DNA of 64,000 nucleotides from Brachybacterium avium (GCF_002216795.1 NZ_CP022316.1:1550001-1614000); one strand, 5' to 3'; counted from the first letter of the stretch, positions 53,595 to 63,386 are shown. Program-made: numbers and translations. Notes: generated by a model from the letters alone, not told the origin.

Positions 53595-55387
53595 GCCGAG
53601 ACCCCGCCCCACGCCCCCTCCGGCTCGACCGCACCGGCCGGGTCGACCCGCCGCTGGCGGTGCATCGGGCCGGGGAGGCCGCGCTGCTGGCCGAGTACCC
53701 CGACACCCGTGATGTGCTCGTGGCGGCGGCTGCGGTGAGCGAGCTGGCCCCGCCGCATCTGCTCGACCTGGTCCCGGCCGAGCGCACGCTGCTGCTGGTC
53801 GGTGCCGCGGCCCGGGACCTGTCGGCGCTCGCCGCCCTGCTGCACGACCTCCCCCCGGCCACCTCGCAGGATGGCGCAGCTGCCGAGGTCACGGTGGGCG
53901 TCATCTACGACGGCGAGGATCTCGCCGAGGTCGCGGAGCTGCTCGGCATGAGCCCCGCGGCGCTGATCGCCGCACACAGCGCGACCACCTGGACCGCAGC
54001 CTTCGGCGGCTTCGCCCCCGGGTTCTCCTACCTGCTGCCGGATACCCCCGCCGAACCGGCTCGGCCCGCCGACACCGCCCAGCCCATCGACACCGCTCAG
54101 CCCGCCGGCCCGCCCTGGGAGGTGCCGCGCCGGGTCGAGCCGCGCACTGCGGTGCCGGCCGGTGCCGTCGGCCTCGCCGCACGCTACTGCGGGATCTACC
54201 CGCGCCCCTCCCCCGGCGGCTGGCAGCTGATCGGGCGCAGCGACGCCGCGCTGTTCGACCCGGAGCGGGAGCCGCCCGCGCTGCTGACCCCGGGCACCCG
54301 GGTGCATTTCGCGCCGCAGCGGGCGACGGCCCGCACCTCCCTGCCCGCCTCCACGTTCGCCCAGGTCGCCCGTGAGGCGGTCGCCGTCCCCGGGCGCCTG
54401 GGCAGACGACGCTCGGCAGCGATGCCGTCCGATCCCGCGCTCCCGGTCCTGGAGGTCCTCCTGCCCGGGCCGCGGAGCCTGCTCGAGGACACCGGTCGCC
54501 CCGGGCGCGCGGCGAGCGGGGTGAGCAGCAGCGGCGCCTTCGACCGCGGGGCGATGCTGCGGGCGAACCTCGCCGTCGGGAATCCCGCCTCGGCCGCCGT
54601 GCTCGAGATCATGGCCGGTCCGCTGCAGCTGCGGGCCAGAGCCGCCGTCGTGGTCGCCCTCTCCGGCGCGCGGGCGATCGTGGGACTGCATCGAGCGGAC
54701 GCGGACAGCGCCGACCTCGAGCTCGACCCGGAGCAGAGCCACGAGCAGCCGCTCGCACTCGATGCCGGGGATCGGCTCGAACTGGGTGCGGTGACGGAGG
54801 GGCTGCGCCTGGTCCTCGCCGTCCGCGGCGGGCTGCGCGGGGTGGGCACGACGGGTGCCGTGCTCGGTTCCCTGTCCCACGACACGCTCTCCACGCTCGG
54901 ACCGGCACCGCTCGCGGCCGGGGACCTGCTGACCGTCGGCCCCCAGCAGGGGTTGGACGCCGTCCCCACCCCGGCGCCGGCCCCGGACCCGGCGGCCGCG
55001 CGAGGCTCCGCGGTCATCGCGGTCGACGACGCCGCACCGTCCCTCGAGATCCCGGTGCATGCCGGGCCGCGGGACGCCCTGCTCGGCGCACCCGCCCTCG
55101 ACCAGCTGCTGAGCACCACCTGGACCGTGCGCCCGGACTCGGACCGGGTCGGGGTGCGGCTGGACGGGGATCCGCTCACCCCGCCGGCGGACTCCGGGTC
55201 CCGAGCTAGCGAGCCGATGATGCCCGGCGCGATCCAGGTGCCTCCCTCCGGGCTGCCCGTGGTGTTCGGCCCGGACCATCCCACCACCGGCGGCTACCCG
55301 GTGATCGCGGTGGCGACCCGGGTCGGCCTGGATCAGCTGTCCCAGGCCCGCGCCGGGACGACGCTGCGATTCCTGCTCGCGAAGTGA
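53591..55387 (+). CDS. pxpBC: Fused 5-oxoprolinase subunits B and C (PxpB-PxpC)
   Basis: 598 residues from GTG 53591. Residues about 1-255 are the PxpB/KipI domain (TWTAAFGGFAPGFSYLLPDTP, RYCGIYPRPSPGGWQLIGR). From about 280 to the end is PxpC/KipA, the biotin-dependent-carboxyltransferase-like domain (LEVLLPGPRSLLEDTGRPG, SSSGAFDRGAMLRANLAVGN, VFGPDHPTTGGYPVIAVATR). With PxpA it would open 5-oxoproline to glutamate. An insert in PxpB carries two DTAQP repeats encoded by a 15-bp direct repeat at 54071 and 54089. The fusion is known in other bacteria but is not the usual two-gene form. Confidence 0.92.
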   Translation: MSRDPAPRPLRLDRTGRVDPPLAVHRAGEAALLAEYPDTRDVLVAAAAVSELAPPHLLDLVPAERTLLLVGAAARDLSALAALLHDLPPATSQDGAAAEVTVGVIYDGEDLAEVAELLGMSPAALIAAHSATTWTAAFGGFAPGFSYLLPDTPAEPARPADTAQPIDTAQPAGPPWEVPRRVEPRTAVPAGAVGLAARYCGIYPRPSPGGWQLIGRSDAALFDPEREPPALLTPGTRVHFAPQRATARTSLPASTFAQVAREAVAVPGRLGRRRSAAMPSDPALPVLEVLLPGPRSLLEDTGRPGRAASGVSSSGAFDRGAMLRANLAVGNPASAAVLEIMAGPLQLRARAAVVVALSGARAIVGLHRADADSADLELDPEQSHEQPLALDAGDRLELGAVTEGLRLVLAVRGGLRGVGTTGAVLGSLSHDTLSTLGPAPLAAGDLLTVGPQQGLDAVPTPAPAPDPAAARGSAVIAVDDAAPSLEIPVHAGPRDALLGAPALDQLLSTTWTVRPDSDRVGVRLDGDPLTPPADSGSRASEPMMPGAIQVPPSGLPVVFGPDHPTTGGYPVIAVATRVGLDQLSQARAGTTLRFLLAK

Positions 55388-55399
55388 CACGATGGCGTC

Positions 55400-55891
55400 A
55401 TGCCGCGCCTGCTGCCCGACCCCGCCTACTTCGCCACCCTGCCCAAGGTCATCACCTCCGGAGCCGTGATCCTGCGGGACGAGCACGACCACCTGGTGAT
55501 CGAGAAGCCGAACTACCGCGACCACTGGCTGCTGCCCGGCGGCGGTGTCGACGCGGGCGAGGACGCCCGGCAGTGCGCCCGACGGGAGGTCCGCGAGGAG
55601 CTCGGCCTGGATCTCGAGGTGGGACGGCTGCTGACCGTCGACTGGCTGCCCTCGAACGCGCTGCGCAGCGCCCCGATGGGGGTGCACTTCCTCTTCGACG
55701 CCGGCGTGATCCCGCGGGCACAGCTCGAGGCCACGGTGGTGCCCGAGGAAGCCGAGCTCGACGACTGGGCGCTGATCCCCGAGTCCGAGGCGCATCTGCT
55801 CTCCCCCTGGGGCGCCGACCGGGTCCAGCGCGCCCTGGCCGTGCTGCGCGGCGAGTCCGAGGTGGACCTGGCGACACCGCCGCGGCTCTGA
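55400..55891 (+). CDS. Nudix hydrolase
   Basis: 163 residues. The Nudix box is complete, GGGVDAGEDARQCARREVREELGL at about residues 49-72 (G x5 E x7 REVxEExG), so Mg2+-dependent hydrolysis of a nucleoside-diphosphate-linked substrate is expected. The N-terminal TSGAVILRDEHDHLVIEKP and WLLPGG are typical strands. It starts 12 bp after pxpBC, on the same strand. Substrate unknown. Confidence 0.92.
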   Translation: MPRLLPDPAYFATLPKVITSGAVILRDEHDHLVIEKPNYRDHWLLPGGGVDAGEDARQCARREVREELGLDLEVGRLLTVDWLPSNALRSAPMGVHFLFDAGVIPRAQLEATVVPEEAELDDWALIPESEAHLLSPWGADRVQRALAVLRGESEVDLATPPRL

Positions 55892-56008
55892 GCGCCTTCG
55901 CGGGCCTCCCCCACGAAACGAGATGCATCCGAGACCTTCCGCTTTTTCTCACACTGACCAGGAGTGGAGCGGCGCAGCACATCCCGGGCCACGGGAAGAT
56001 GTGATCCG

Positions 56009-56027
56009 GGCCTCGGGTTGCGAGGCC
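56009..56027 (+). terminator. Hairpin between Nudix and MFS genes
   Basis: GGCCTCG (56009-56015) and CGAGGCC (56021-56027) with a 5-base loop lie 117 bp after the Nudix stop and 50 bp before the MFS start. It could end the Nudix transcript or act as a leader hairpin. Confidence 0.45.
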
Positions 56028-56077
56028 GGAATGGGCCATGATGTGCCCCATCCCGATCCCCGTCGACGGAGATGAGA

Positions 56078-57499
56078 ATGAGCTCTTCGACCACCTCTCC
56101 CCAGGCCCCGAGCGCGACCCGAGGCCCACTGACCAGGTCGCAGCGCCTGGACCGGCTGCCCTTCACCCGCAAGCACGGCAAGCTGCTGGGCGCCTCCGGC
56201 ATCGGCTGGGCGCTGGACGCGATGGATGTCGGCCTGATCTCCTTCGTGATCGCCGCGCTCAGCATCCACTGGGAGCTGAGCAAGTCCGACGGCTCGCTGA
56301 TCGCCTCGGCCGGGTTCGCCGGCATGGCGATCGGTGCCAGCGTGGGCGGCCTGCTCGCCGACCGCCTCGGCCGTCGCTCCGTCTTCGCCATGACGCTGCT
56401 GATCTACGGGCTGGCCACCGGCGCCTCCGCGCTCGCGATGGGGGTGGGGGTCCTGATCGTGCTGCGCTTCGTGGTGGGACTCGGCCTCGGCGCCGAGCTG
56501 CCGGTCGCCTCCACCCTGATGAGCGAGTTCGCCCCGGCCCGGATCCGCGGCCGGGTGATCGTCTGGCTCGAGGCCTTCTGGGCGCTGGGCTGGATACTCG
56601 CCGCCGTGATCGGCACCTTCGTGGCCGCCTCCGGGCCGACGGGCTGGCGCTGGGCGCTCGCCGTCGGCCTCGTGCCCGCGATCTATTCACTCGTGATCCG
56701 GCTGGGGACGCCCGAATCGGTGCGCTTCCTGGAGAAGCAGGGACGCACCGGGGAGGCGGAGCGCGTGGTGCGCAGCTTCGAGGCCTCCGCCGGGATCGAT
56801 GCCCCTGCCGGCGCAACACCCACGACCGACCTCGCCGCCGACGCCCCTACCGCCTCCCCGGTCCCCGCCGACCTGGCCGCCGCGATCCCTGCTGCGGACC
56901 CGATCGAGACCACCGGCGGGATCTGGTCGAAGCCGCTGCGCGCCCGCACCGCCGGGCTGTGGGCGGTGTGGTTCTGCATCAACCTGTCCTACTACGGCGC
57001 CTTCATCTGGATCCCGACACTGCTGGTGGATCGCGGTTTCGACCTCACTCGCTCCTTCACCTTCACCCTCATCATCACCCTCGCCCAGATCCCCGGCTAC
57101 GCGGTGGCGGCCTGGCTGATCGAGGTGTTCGGGCGACGCTGGACGCTGACCGTCTTCCTCACGGGCTCAGCCGTGGCCGCCTCCTTCTACGGCCTCGCAG
57201 ATGCGGAATGGACGATCCTCGCGGCCGGCTGCGCGCTGAGCTTCTTCAACCTCGGTGCCTGGGGCGCGCTCTACGCGATCGGGCCCGAGCTCTATCCCAC
57301 CCGGGTTCGCGGCACCGGCACCGGTGCGGCCGCCGCCTTCGGTCGCATCGCCTCGATGCTCGCCCCGTTCCTGGTGCCGGTGTTCCTGGTCGCCGGCGGG
57401 CAGGTGTTCGTCTTCGCCGCCTTCTCGGTGTTCTTCCTGCTGGCCGCGGCCGCCGCCTTCACCCTGCCCGAGCAGCGCGGCAAGGCGCTCGCGGAGTAG
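56078..57499 (+). CDS. MFS transporter (sugar/aromatic-acid symporter type)
   Basis: 473 residues, 12 helices. The start at 56078 is chosen for GGAG 6 bases upstream, over ATG 56072. Motifs are GWALDAMDVGLISFVIAAL in helix 1, the A-like loop GGLLADRLGRRSVF, RFVVGLGLGAELPVASTLMSEF and the repeat in the second half, LYPTRVRGTGTGAAAAFGR. This pattern is of the AAHS/SP-like symporter group (PelT/niacin/benzoate-type). The central cytoplasmic loop carries an Ala/Pro/Asp-rich insert (residues about 245-285). It converges on the tetritol operon. Substrate unknown. Confidence 0.88.
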   Translation: MSSSTTSPQAPSATRGPLTRSQRLDRLPFTRKHGKLLGASGIGWALDAMDVGLISFVIAALSIHWELSKSDGSLIASAGFAGMAIGASVGGLLADRLGRRSVFAMTLLIYGLATGASALAMGVGVLIVLRFVVGLGLGAELPVASTLMSEFAPARIRGRVIVWLEAFWALGWILAAVIGTFVAASGPTGWRWALAVGLVPAIYSLVIRLGTPESVRFLEKQGRTGEAERVVRSFEASAGIDAPAGATPTTDLAADAPTASPVPADLAAAIPAADPIETTGGIWSKPLRARTAGLWAVWFCINLSYYGAFIWIPTLLVDRGFDLTRSFTFTLIITLAQIPGYAVAAWLIEVFGRRWTLTVFLTGSAVAASFYGLADAEWTILAAGCALSFFNLGAWGALYAIGPELYPTRVRGTGTGAAAAFGRIASMLAPFLVPVFLVAGGQVFVFAAFSVFFLLAAAAAFTLPEQRGKALAE

Positions 57500-57503
57500 C
57501 CCC

Positions 57504-57543
57504 GGCGGGCCGGCGCCCGCCCGGCCCGGCCCAGGGCCGGGCC
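57504..57543. terminator. Bidirectional terminator between convergent operons
   Basis: There are two consecutive hairpins: GGCGGGC/GCCCGCC (57504-57510 with 57515-57521), then the almost uninterrupted palindrome GGCCCGGCCC-A-GGGCCGGGCC (57523-57543). They lie in the 62-bp gap between convergent genes. Confidence 0.75.
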
Positions 57544-57561
57544 AGGGCCAGCCTCGCGGCC

Positions 57562-58032
57562 TCAGCCCTGTTCGCGGGCACCCTCGTAGGCGCAGATCGC
57601 CTCGACCTTCGCGGCGGAGGAGGAGGCCGGGTCGAACTCGAGGTCCAGCCACACTTTGACCAGTTCCTGGGCGAGTTCGAGCCCGATCACCCGCTCACCC
57701 ATGCAGAGGACCTGCGCGTTGTTCGAGAGCACGGAGCGCTGGACGGAGTACAGGTCGTGGGCGGTCACGGCACGGATGCCGGGGACCTTGTTCGCCGCGA
57801 TCGCGACACCCAGGCCGGTGCCGCAGATCAGCAGGGCCCGATCCGCCTCGCCGGCGGCGACCTGCTCTGCCGCCGCGACCGCGACGTCCGGGTAGTAGGT
57901 GCCGTCCCCGCGCCCGGTCACCCCGACATCGAGAACCGACTCGACGCGGGGATCGCTCTCCAGCAGCTCCTTCAGCGCGCTCTTGTGGCCGACGCCGGCG
58001 TTGTCAGATCCGGTGATGATCTTCCAGCCCAT
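57562..58032 (-). CDS. RpiB/LacA-family sugar-phosphate isomerase
   Basis: 156 residues. RpiB fold: IITGSDNAGVGHKSALKELL, DYYPD-like GTYYPDVAVAAAEQV, LLICGTGLGVAIAANKVPGIRAVTAHD with the catalytic Cys, and NNAQVLCMGERVIGLELA. In actinobacterial threitol/erythritol operons this family acts as an erythrulose-4-phosphate/erythrose-4-phosphate isomerase, which suits its place directly after a DhaK-type kinase. Ribose-5-phosphate isomerase activity is the alternative. The ATG at 58032 has AAGGAG. Confidence 0.87.
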   Translation of the reverse strand: MGWKIITGSDNAGVGHKSALKELLESDPRVESVLDVGVTGRGDGTYYPDVAVAAAEQVAAGEADRALLICGTGLGVAIAANKVPGIRAVTAHDLYSVQRSVLSNNAQVLCMGERVIGLELAQELVKVWLDLEFDPASSSAAKVEAICAYEGAREQG

Positions 58033-58119
58033 GATGATGCTCCTTCGTGTCGATGATGGTGGCGGTGACCGTGCGGGCGACCGTCTCGGTGATGGGTGCC
58101 GGGCCCGGTGGTCACGGGC

Positions 58120-59864
58120 TCAGCCGGCCAGCTGCCGGCCCAGCAGGGTGACGATCCGCGAGAACGAGATCGCACCCGGGTCGGGGGTGCCGACGGATTT
58201 CTCGCCGTGGTTGCGGGCGCGGCCCATGCTCGCGGAGAAGTCGGCGGTGGCCTCGGCGGCCTCGACCGCCCGGGCGGCGGCCGTCACGATCGACCGGGAG
58301 GCCGACTCCGCCGGAGCATCCGCGCTTCCGCCGCGACCGGTCTGCGCAAGGCTGAGCGCCTCTCGGAAGGGCACCGCAGCATCGACCATGGTCTTGTCGC
58401 CGGGGGTCGCGCCGCCGAGGCGCTCGATGGCTTCGACCGCCTGCACCAGTGCGGTGACCAGCTGCTCCCCGGTCACCGCGGTGGTGTCCGTCAGGGCGCT
58501 GCCGAGGCTGGTCAGCGCCGCGCCCCAGAGGGCACCGGAGGTGCCGCCGGCCTCGGCGGACCAGGCCGCGCCGGCCTGCACGAGCACGGTGCGCGCGCCG
58601 CCGCCGCCCTGGGCGGTCCGCTCGGCCGCCGCACGGGCGGCACGGATGCCCAGCACCATGCCCTGGCCGTGGTCGCCGTCTCCGGCGACCTGGTCCATCC
58701 GGCCCAGCTCCGGCTCGAGCTCGACCAGCAGCTCCTCGACCTGCCCGAGGAGGTCGACGATGCGGGCGGCGGAGGCCCGGGACTCCTCGACCGCGGCGGG
58801 GATCGGGTCCTCGCCGGGGGCGTAGATCTCACCGCGCTCCGGCCCGGGCTCGCCGGGCACGTTGCCGCCGCGGCGGAAGGCGGGGGCGTCGGCCGGGGCC
58901 AACCAATGCCGCTCCAGCTCCTCGTCCAGGTGCATCACCGTCAGGGACAGACCCGCCATGTCGAGGCTGGTGACATGCTCGCCGACCTCCGGCCGGACGA
59001 TTGTCAGGCCCGCCTCGGCCAGGAGCGCCGAGACGTGCTTCCACACCACGAACATCTCCTCGTGCTTCACGGTGCCCAGGCCGTTGAGCACGACTGCGAC
59101 ACGCTCGGAGTGCAGCTCCGGGGTCTCGGCGAGGACGCCGTCGACCAGGATCTTCGCGAGCTCTCGCGCGCTCGGCATCGGCTGCTCCTCGATGCCCGGC
59201 TCCCCGTGGATCCCCAGGCCGATCGCCATCGTCCCCTCGGGGACGTGGAAGAGGGCCTCCTCGGCGCCAGGCAGCGTGCAGCCGTCGAAGGCGACCCCGA
59301 GGGTGCGCGTGGCGTCGTTCGCCTTCCAGGCCACCCGCTCGGCCTCGTCGAGATCGGCGCCGGCCCGGATCGCGGCCCCGGCGATCTTGAACACGGGCAG
59401 GTCTCCGGCGATGCCGCGTCGGTCGCGGTGCTCGCCCGTCCGCCCGGAGGCGATGTCATCGCTGACAGCGACGATGCGAACGTCGATGCCCTCCGCCCGC
59501 AGCTTCTCGGCGGCCGCACCGAAGTGCAGCACGTCCCCGGCGTAGTGGCCGAACCCGAGGATCACGCCGCCGCCGTTGTCGGCGTTGCGGGCGACCGAGT
59601 GCACCTGGTCGGCCGACGGGGAGGAGAAGATGTTCCCGCAGGGCGCGCCGTGGGCGAAGCCCGGGCCCACCCAGCCGGCGAAGGCCGGGTAGTGGCCGGA
59701 GCCGCCGCCGACGACCAGGGCCGGCTGCCCGGCGGGGGTCGCTCGGGCGCGCACCACCCCGCCGTGCACCCGCAGCAGCTCCTCGGGGTGAGCCGCCACG
59801 AGCCCTTCGACGGCATCGGCGGGAAGGTCTTCGGATCGTCGAACAGGTAGGTCACAGCGCTCAC
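58120..59864 (-). pseudogene. Dihydroxyacetone/erythrulose kinase (fused DhaK-DhaL) with one apparent frameshift
   Basis: 581 residues when repaired. It starts at GTG 59864 with SAVTYLFDDPKTFP. The frame breaks at the GGG run 59821-59823 (plus strand), and the rest continues as ADAVEGLVAAHPEELLRV. DhaK domain: ALVVGGGSGHYPAFAGWVG, GHYAGDVLHFGAAAEKLR and AIGLGIHGEPGIEEQP with the substrate-binding His. DhaL domain: QVAGDGDHGQGM with metal Asps, then GGTSGALWGAAL and TPGDKTMVDAAVPF. ATP-dependent single-chain form. In this operon an erythrulose kinase is likely. One added base restores the gene, as in four other genes of this window. Confidence 0.9.
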
Positions 59865-59918
59865 ATCTCTCTGGAGGCGGGGAGGGTCGAGGCGGGTCGG
59901 GCGGCAGAGCCGGCCGGC

Positions 59919-60704
59919 TCAGGCGGCGGTGTAGCCGCCATCGATCGACAGGATCGAGCCGGTGACGAAGCTGCTGGCGTCGGCGGCGAGGTACACCGCG
60001 GCACCGGCGAGCTCCTCCGGCTCCCCCGGCCTGCCCATCGGGGTCATCAGGTTCCACTGGTCGATCTGAGGGCCGCCGGCCTCATAGAAGCCACGGGTCA
60101 GCTCGGTGCGCATATAGCCGGGAGCGATCGCGTTGACGCGCACACCCCGCTCGGCCCATTCGAGCGCGGCGCTGCGGGTGAGGTTGTGGACCGCCGCCTT
60201 GGAGGCGTTGTAGGAGGCCTGGGTCTGGGGGACGTTGGCGATGATCCCGCTCATCGAACCGGTGTTGATGATGCTGCCGCGGCCGCGCTCGAGCATCCCC
60301 CGGCCGACGGCCGAGAGCACATGGTAGACGCCATCGAGGTTCAGGCTCATCACCGCACGCCACCTCTCGCCATCGCCGTCCTCGAGGGGGTGGTGGATCG
60401 TGCGCCCGGCGTTGTTCAGCAGGATCTCGATCCCGCCGGTCTCGGCGTCGATCTCGGCGACGACCTCCTCGACCATCGCCTGGTCGGTGACGTCCAGGTG
60501 GCGGTAGGAGACGGCCACCCCGGTCGCGGACGCGAGCTCCTCGGCCGCTCGGCGGCCAGTCTCGTCGTCGATGTCGGCCAGCACGATCGGGGCGCCGTGC
60601 TCGGCCAGGCCGCGCGCCATCGCCAGGCCGAGGCCCTTGGCGCCGCCGGTGACCAGGGCGGTGCGGCCGGCGAGATCGAAGAGGGGGGAGATGCGGGAAG
60701 CCAT
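59919..60704 (-). CDS. Short-chain dehydrogenase/reductase (threitol dehydrogenase-like)
   Basis: 261 residues, classical SDR. Cofactor motif ALVTGGAKGLGLAMARGLAE, the LADIDDE acidic residue favouring NAD(H), NNAG motif ILLNNAGRTIHH, catalytic Ser in NTGSMSGIIAN and YxxxK in ASYNASKAAVHNLTRS, ending in LSIDGGYTAA. It resembles D-threitol/sorbose-type dehydrogenases and lies between a polyol permease and an erythrulose-type kinase. Oxidation of a tetritol or other short polyol is therefore the best guess. The ATG at 60704 has GAAGGA. Confidence 0.88.
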   Translation of the reverse strand: MASRISPLFDLAGRTALVTGGAKGLGLAMARGLAEHGAPIVLADIDDETGRRAAEELASATGVAVSYRHLDVTDQAMVEEVVAEIDAETGGIEILLNNAGRTIHHPLEDGDGERWRAVMSLNLDGVYHVLSAVGRGMLERGRGSIINTGSMSGIIANVPQTQASYNASKAAVHNLTRSAALEWAERGVRVNAIAPGYMRTELTRGFYEAGGPQIDQWNLMTPMGRPGEPEELAGAAVYLAADASSFVTGSILSIDGGYTAA

Positions 60705-60800
60705 GGGTGGTGTCCTTCGTGGTTCGGGGGCGGTGCAGGTGGGTGGGGTGGGGCGTCCCCGGGGACCGAGCCGGCGGGCCCGGGCCCCGGCGGTGCCCGG

Positions 60801-62156
60801 TCAGGCCTCGGCGGCAGCGAGCGCCTTCTTCCCGACGCGGGGCTGCTCGACCTTCAGCGCGAAGGTCATCAGGAAGGCCAGGGCATAGAGGACGACGAAA
60901 GCCCAGACCACGCCGACGTTGCCGCCCCACGGGCGGACCACGGCGACCACGGCGGAGCCGAGGAAGGTCGCGCCGCCCGCAGCGGTGGTGTACATCGCCA
61001 TCGCCGCACCCTTGTGGCTGGGTGCCAGCGCCGGCATGATCGCGCCGAGCGGCACGAAGCCGGCCAGCAGGATCCCGAACACGGTGCCCGCGATGACGGA
61101 GACGACGAATCCCCAGTCGGATCCGGCCGGCACCCAGTGCGGCACGTACCACCACAGCAGCAGACCGATCGCGGAGCCGACGATGCCGAACCAGCGCACG
61201 GTGGTGGTCCAGCCGATGCGATCGCCCAGGGCACCGAAGGCGGCGTTGAACAGGATGTTCCCGGCGAAGATGACCGAAGTCATCAGCAGCCAGCGGGACT
61301 GGCCCCAGCCGAGGGTCTCGGCGATCACGGTGGGCAGGATGATGAACATGCCGAACTGCGGTGCGGTGTTGATCAGGCGGGTGAGGAAGCCGTACATGAC
61401 GCGCTTGTTCTTCAGGGAGAGCACCACACCGGACAGGATGACCTGCGAGGCGGACTCCCCGGCGGGGGCGAGGCGGCGGCTGCCGTGCTCCTCGCGCACG
61501 CCGAACCAGGCGATGAGGAAGCCGGCGACCACGATCGCCGTGGAGGCGACCATGGCCCAGCGTTCACCGAACAGGCCGCCGCCGAAGGCGGGGATCATCC
61601 CGATCGCGACCAGCGAGCCGATGGTGGGCATGCCGCCGGTGAACATCACGTAGAACCAGCCCACGGCGGCACCGTTGCGCTCCTTGTGCACGACCGCGTT
61701 GATCCACACCAGGAACGAGAACGCGAACAGCGGGAAGCCGAAGCCGCGCACCATGTAGGCGGCGAAGATCAGCGGCACGGACTCGGTGGACAGCGCGCCG
61801 ACGAAGGCCGCCTGGAACACCACCCAGATCAGCACGCCCAGCAGCATCACCCGGCGCGGGCCCCAGAGATCGGACAGCGCTCCGGCGAGGTAGGAGCCGA
61901 TCAGGGTGGACAGGGCGTAGAAGGTGATGACGGTCGCGGCGAGGTTGATCATCTCGTCGCCGCCGCCGAACACGTTCGCCATATGCGGAGAGACGAAGTT
62001 GGTCTCGACCCCGTTGCCGGTCATGAAGACGAGGACCCCGATGAATCCCCAGCGCAGGGGGTGGGGGATGCCCAGCCGGTCCAGGAAGGTCTCCTGCGCC
62101 GAGCCGGCGGTGGGGACGGCCGAGCCGTCCGAGGTGGTGGAGGGTGCGGTGCTCAT
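60801..62156 (-). CDS. Polyol permease, RbtT/DalT/CsbX-like MFS transporter
   Basis: 451 residues and 12 helices. The N-terminal HPLRWGFIGVLVFMTGNGVETNFVSPHM is the conserved opening of ribitol/arabinitol permeases. Further blocks are SYLAGALSDLWGPRRVMLLG (motif A), VRGFGFPLFAFSFLVWINA and AFGALGDRIGWTTTVRWFG. It would import a linear polyol for the adjacent dehydrogenases. The ATG at 62156 has AAGGAG. Confidence 0.9.
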   Translation of the reverse strand: MSTAPSTTSDGSAVPTAGSAQETFLDRLGIPHPLRWGFIGVLVFMTGNGVETNFVSPHMANVFGGGDEMINLAATVITFYALSTLIGSYLAGALSDLWGPRRVMLLGVLIWVVFQAAFVGALSTESVPLIFAAYMVRGFGFPLFAFSFLVWINAVVHKERNGAAVGWFYVMFTGGMPTIGSLVAIGMIPAFGGGLFGERWAMVASTAIVVAGFLIAWFGVREEHGSRRLAPAGESASQVILSGVVLSLKNKRVMYGFLTRLINTAPQFGMFIILPTVIAETLGWGQSRWLLMTSVIFAGNILFNAAFGALGDRIGWTTTVRWFGIVGSAIGLLLWWYVPHWVPAGSDWGFVVSVIAGTVFGILLAGFVPLGAIMPALAPSHKGAAMAMYTTAAGGATFLGSAVVAVVRPWGGNVGVVWAFVVLYALAFLMTFALKVEQPRVGKKALAAAEA

Positions 62157-62220
62157 GACACTCCTTTGTGCAGGTGAGGGGGCGGGACGAGGTCATGCCG
62201 GGGTGTCGAGGCAGCCGTTG

Positions 62221-62250
62221 CAGGGGCGGCCGTGGCAGGGGCGGCCGTGG
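62221..62250 (+). repeat. Perfect 15-bp tandem duplication between dehydrogenase and permease genes
   Basis: CAGGGGCGGCCGTGG occurs twice in tandem at 62221-62235 and 62236-62250. The 141-bp gap holds no gene. Confidence 0.9.
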
Positions 62251-62297
62251 CCGGCCCCGCGGCCGGAGGCCCGGCGGCACGACCCCGTCCCGAGAGG

Positions 62298-63386
62298 TCA
62301 GAGGCCGGGGAGGATGGAGACCTTGACCGAGGAGCCGGCGGAATCCGCGACGGCGTCGAGCGCCTTCTGGAAGTCGGCCAGTCCGAACTGGTGGGTGCAG
62401 ATCTCCTCGAGCGGGAGGTCGCCCTTCTCGATGATCTTGATGGCGCCGGGCCAGGTGTGGGGGCCCAGGTGGGCGCCGCGCACGTCGAGCTCCTTGTCAT
62501 CGGAGATGATCGACCAGTCCACCGAGACGTTCTCCTTGAACACGGAGTACTCGACGAAACGGCCGAGCTTGCGCAGCAGGTTCAGGCCCTGCGGGACCGC
62601 GCTCGGGTGGCCGGTGCACTCGATGTAGACATCCGCGCCGTAGCCGCCGGTGAGGTTGCGGATCTCTTCGTAGATGTCGACCTTCGAGGGGTTCAGGGTG
62701 AGGTCCGCGCCGCACTTCTTCGCGAGCGCCAGCTTGTCGTCGTCGAAGTCGAGGGCGATGACCAGCTTGGGGTTCTTGTGCGCGGCGCCGATGATCGCGC
62801 CGAGGCCGATCGGCCCGGCACCGGCGATGACCGCGACATCGTCGAACTGCAGCTCGGCCCGCTCGACGGCATGCATCGAGCAGGACAGCGGCTCGGCATA
62901 CGCGGCGTGCTGCGGAGCGATGTCCTTGGAGACCCGGTGGGCGCGGGCCAGCGGGGGCACGATCATGTACTCGGCCATGCCGCCGTCGTACTGCTTGAAG
63001 CCGAACATGTCGTGCGGCGCGCACATCCAGTACCAGCCGCGCCGGCAGTACATGCACTCCTCGCAGGGGACGATCTGCTCGACGACGATGCGGTCGCCGA
63101 GGGCGACGCCGTGCCGCGCGAGCGCCTCCTGCGAGCCGGAGACGACCTCCCCGGTGATCTCATGGCCGGGGATGATGCCGGGCTCGACCCAGCGCTCCCG
63201 GTTCTCGTCACCCCAGAACTTGGCGGCGCCGGCATAGGCCTTGAGGTCGCTCGCGCAGACGCCGACGGCCGCCACCTCGATCAGCAGCTCATCGGCCGCC
63301 GGCGTCGGCACGGGGCGCTCCTCGAGGCGGTAGTCCTCCGGGCCGTGCATGACGACTGCCTGCATGGTGGTCGGGATATCGGTCAT
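62298..63386 (-). CDS. Zinc-dependent alcohol dehydrogenase, erythritol/L-threitol dehydrogenase-like
   Basis: 362 residues, MDR family. Catalytic zinc ligands are in VGVCASDLKAYAG and GIIPGHEITGEVV. The structural zinc lobe PCEECMYCRRGWYWMC has four Cys. The Rossmann motif is VAVIAGAGPIGLGAIIGAAH, with Asp in IALDFDDDKL for NAD. The ATG at 63386 has AAGGAGA. First gene after the regulator's promoter gap; oxidises a tetritol or polyol C2 hydroxyl in this setting (inference). Confidence 0.9.
   Translation of the reverse strand: MTDIPTTMQAVVMHGPEDYRLEERPVPTPAADELLIEVAAVGVCASDLKAYAGAAKFWGDENRERWVEPGIIPGHEITGEVVSGSQEALARHGVALGDRIVVEQIVPCEECMYCRRGWYWMCAPHDMFGFKQYDGGMAEYMIVPPLARAHRVSKDIAPQHAAYAEPLSCSMHAVERAELQFDDVAVIAGAGPIGLGAIIGAAHKNPKLVIALDFDDDKLALAKKCGADLTLNPSKVDIYEEIRNLTGGYGADVYIECTGHPSAVPQGLNLLRKLGRFVEYSVFKENVSVDWSIISDDKELDVRGAHLGPHTWPGAIKIIEKGDLPLEEICTHQFGLADFQKALDAVADSAGSSVKVSILPGL

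Noticed and set aside
53345..55795. 816-codon open frame antisense to pxpBC and the Nudix gene
   Set aside because: Shadow of conserved sense genes with low-complexity translation.
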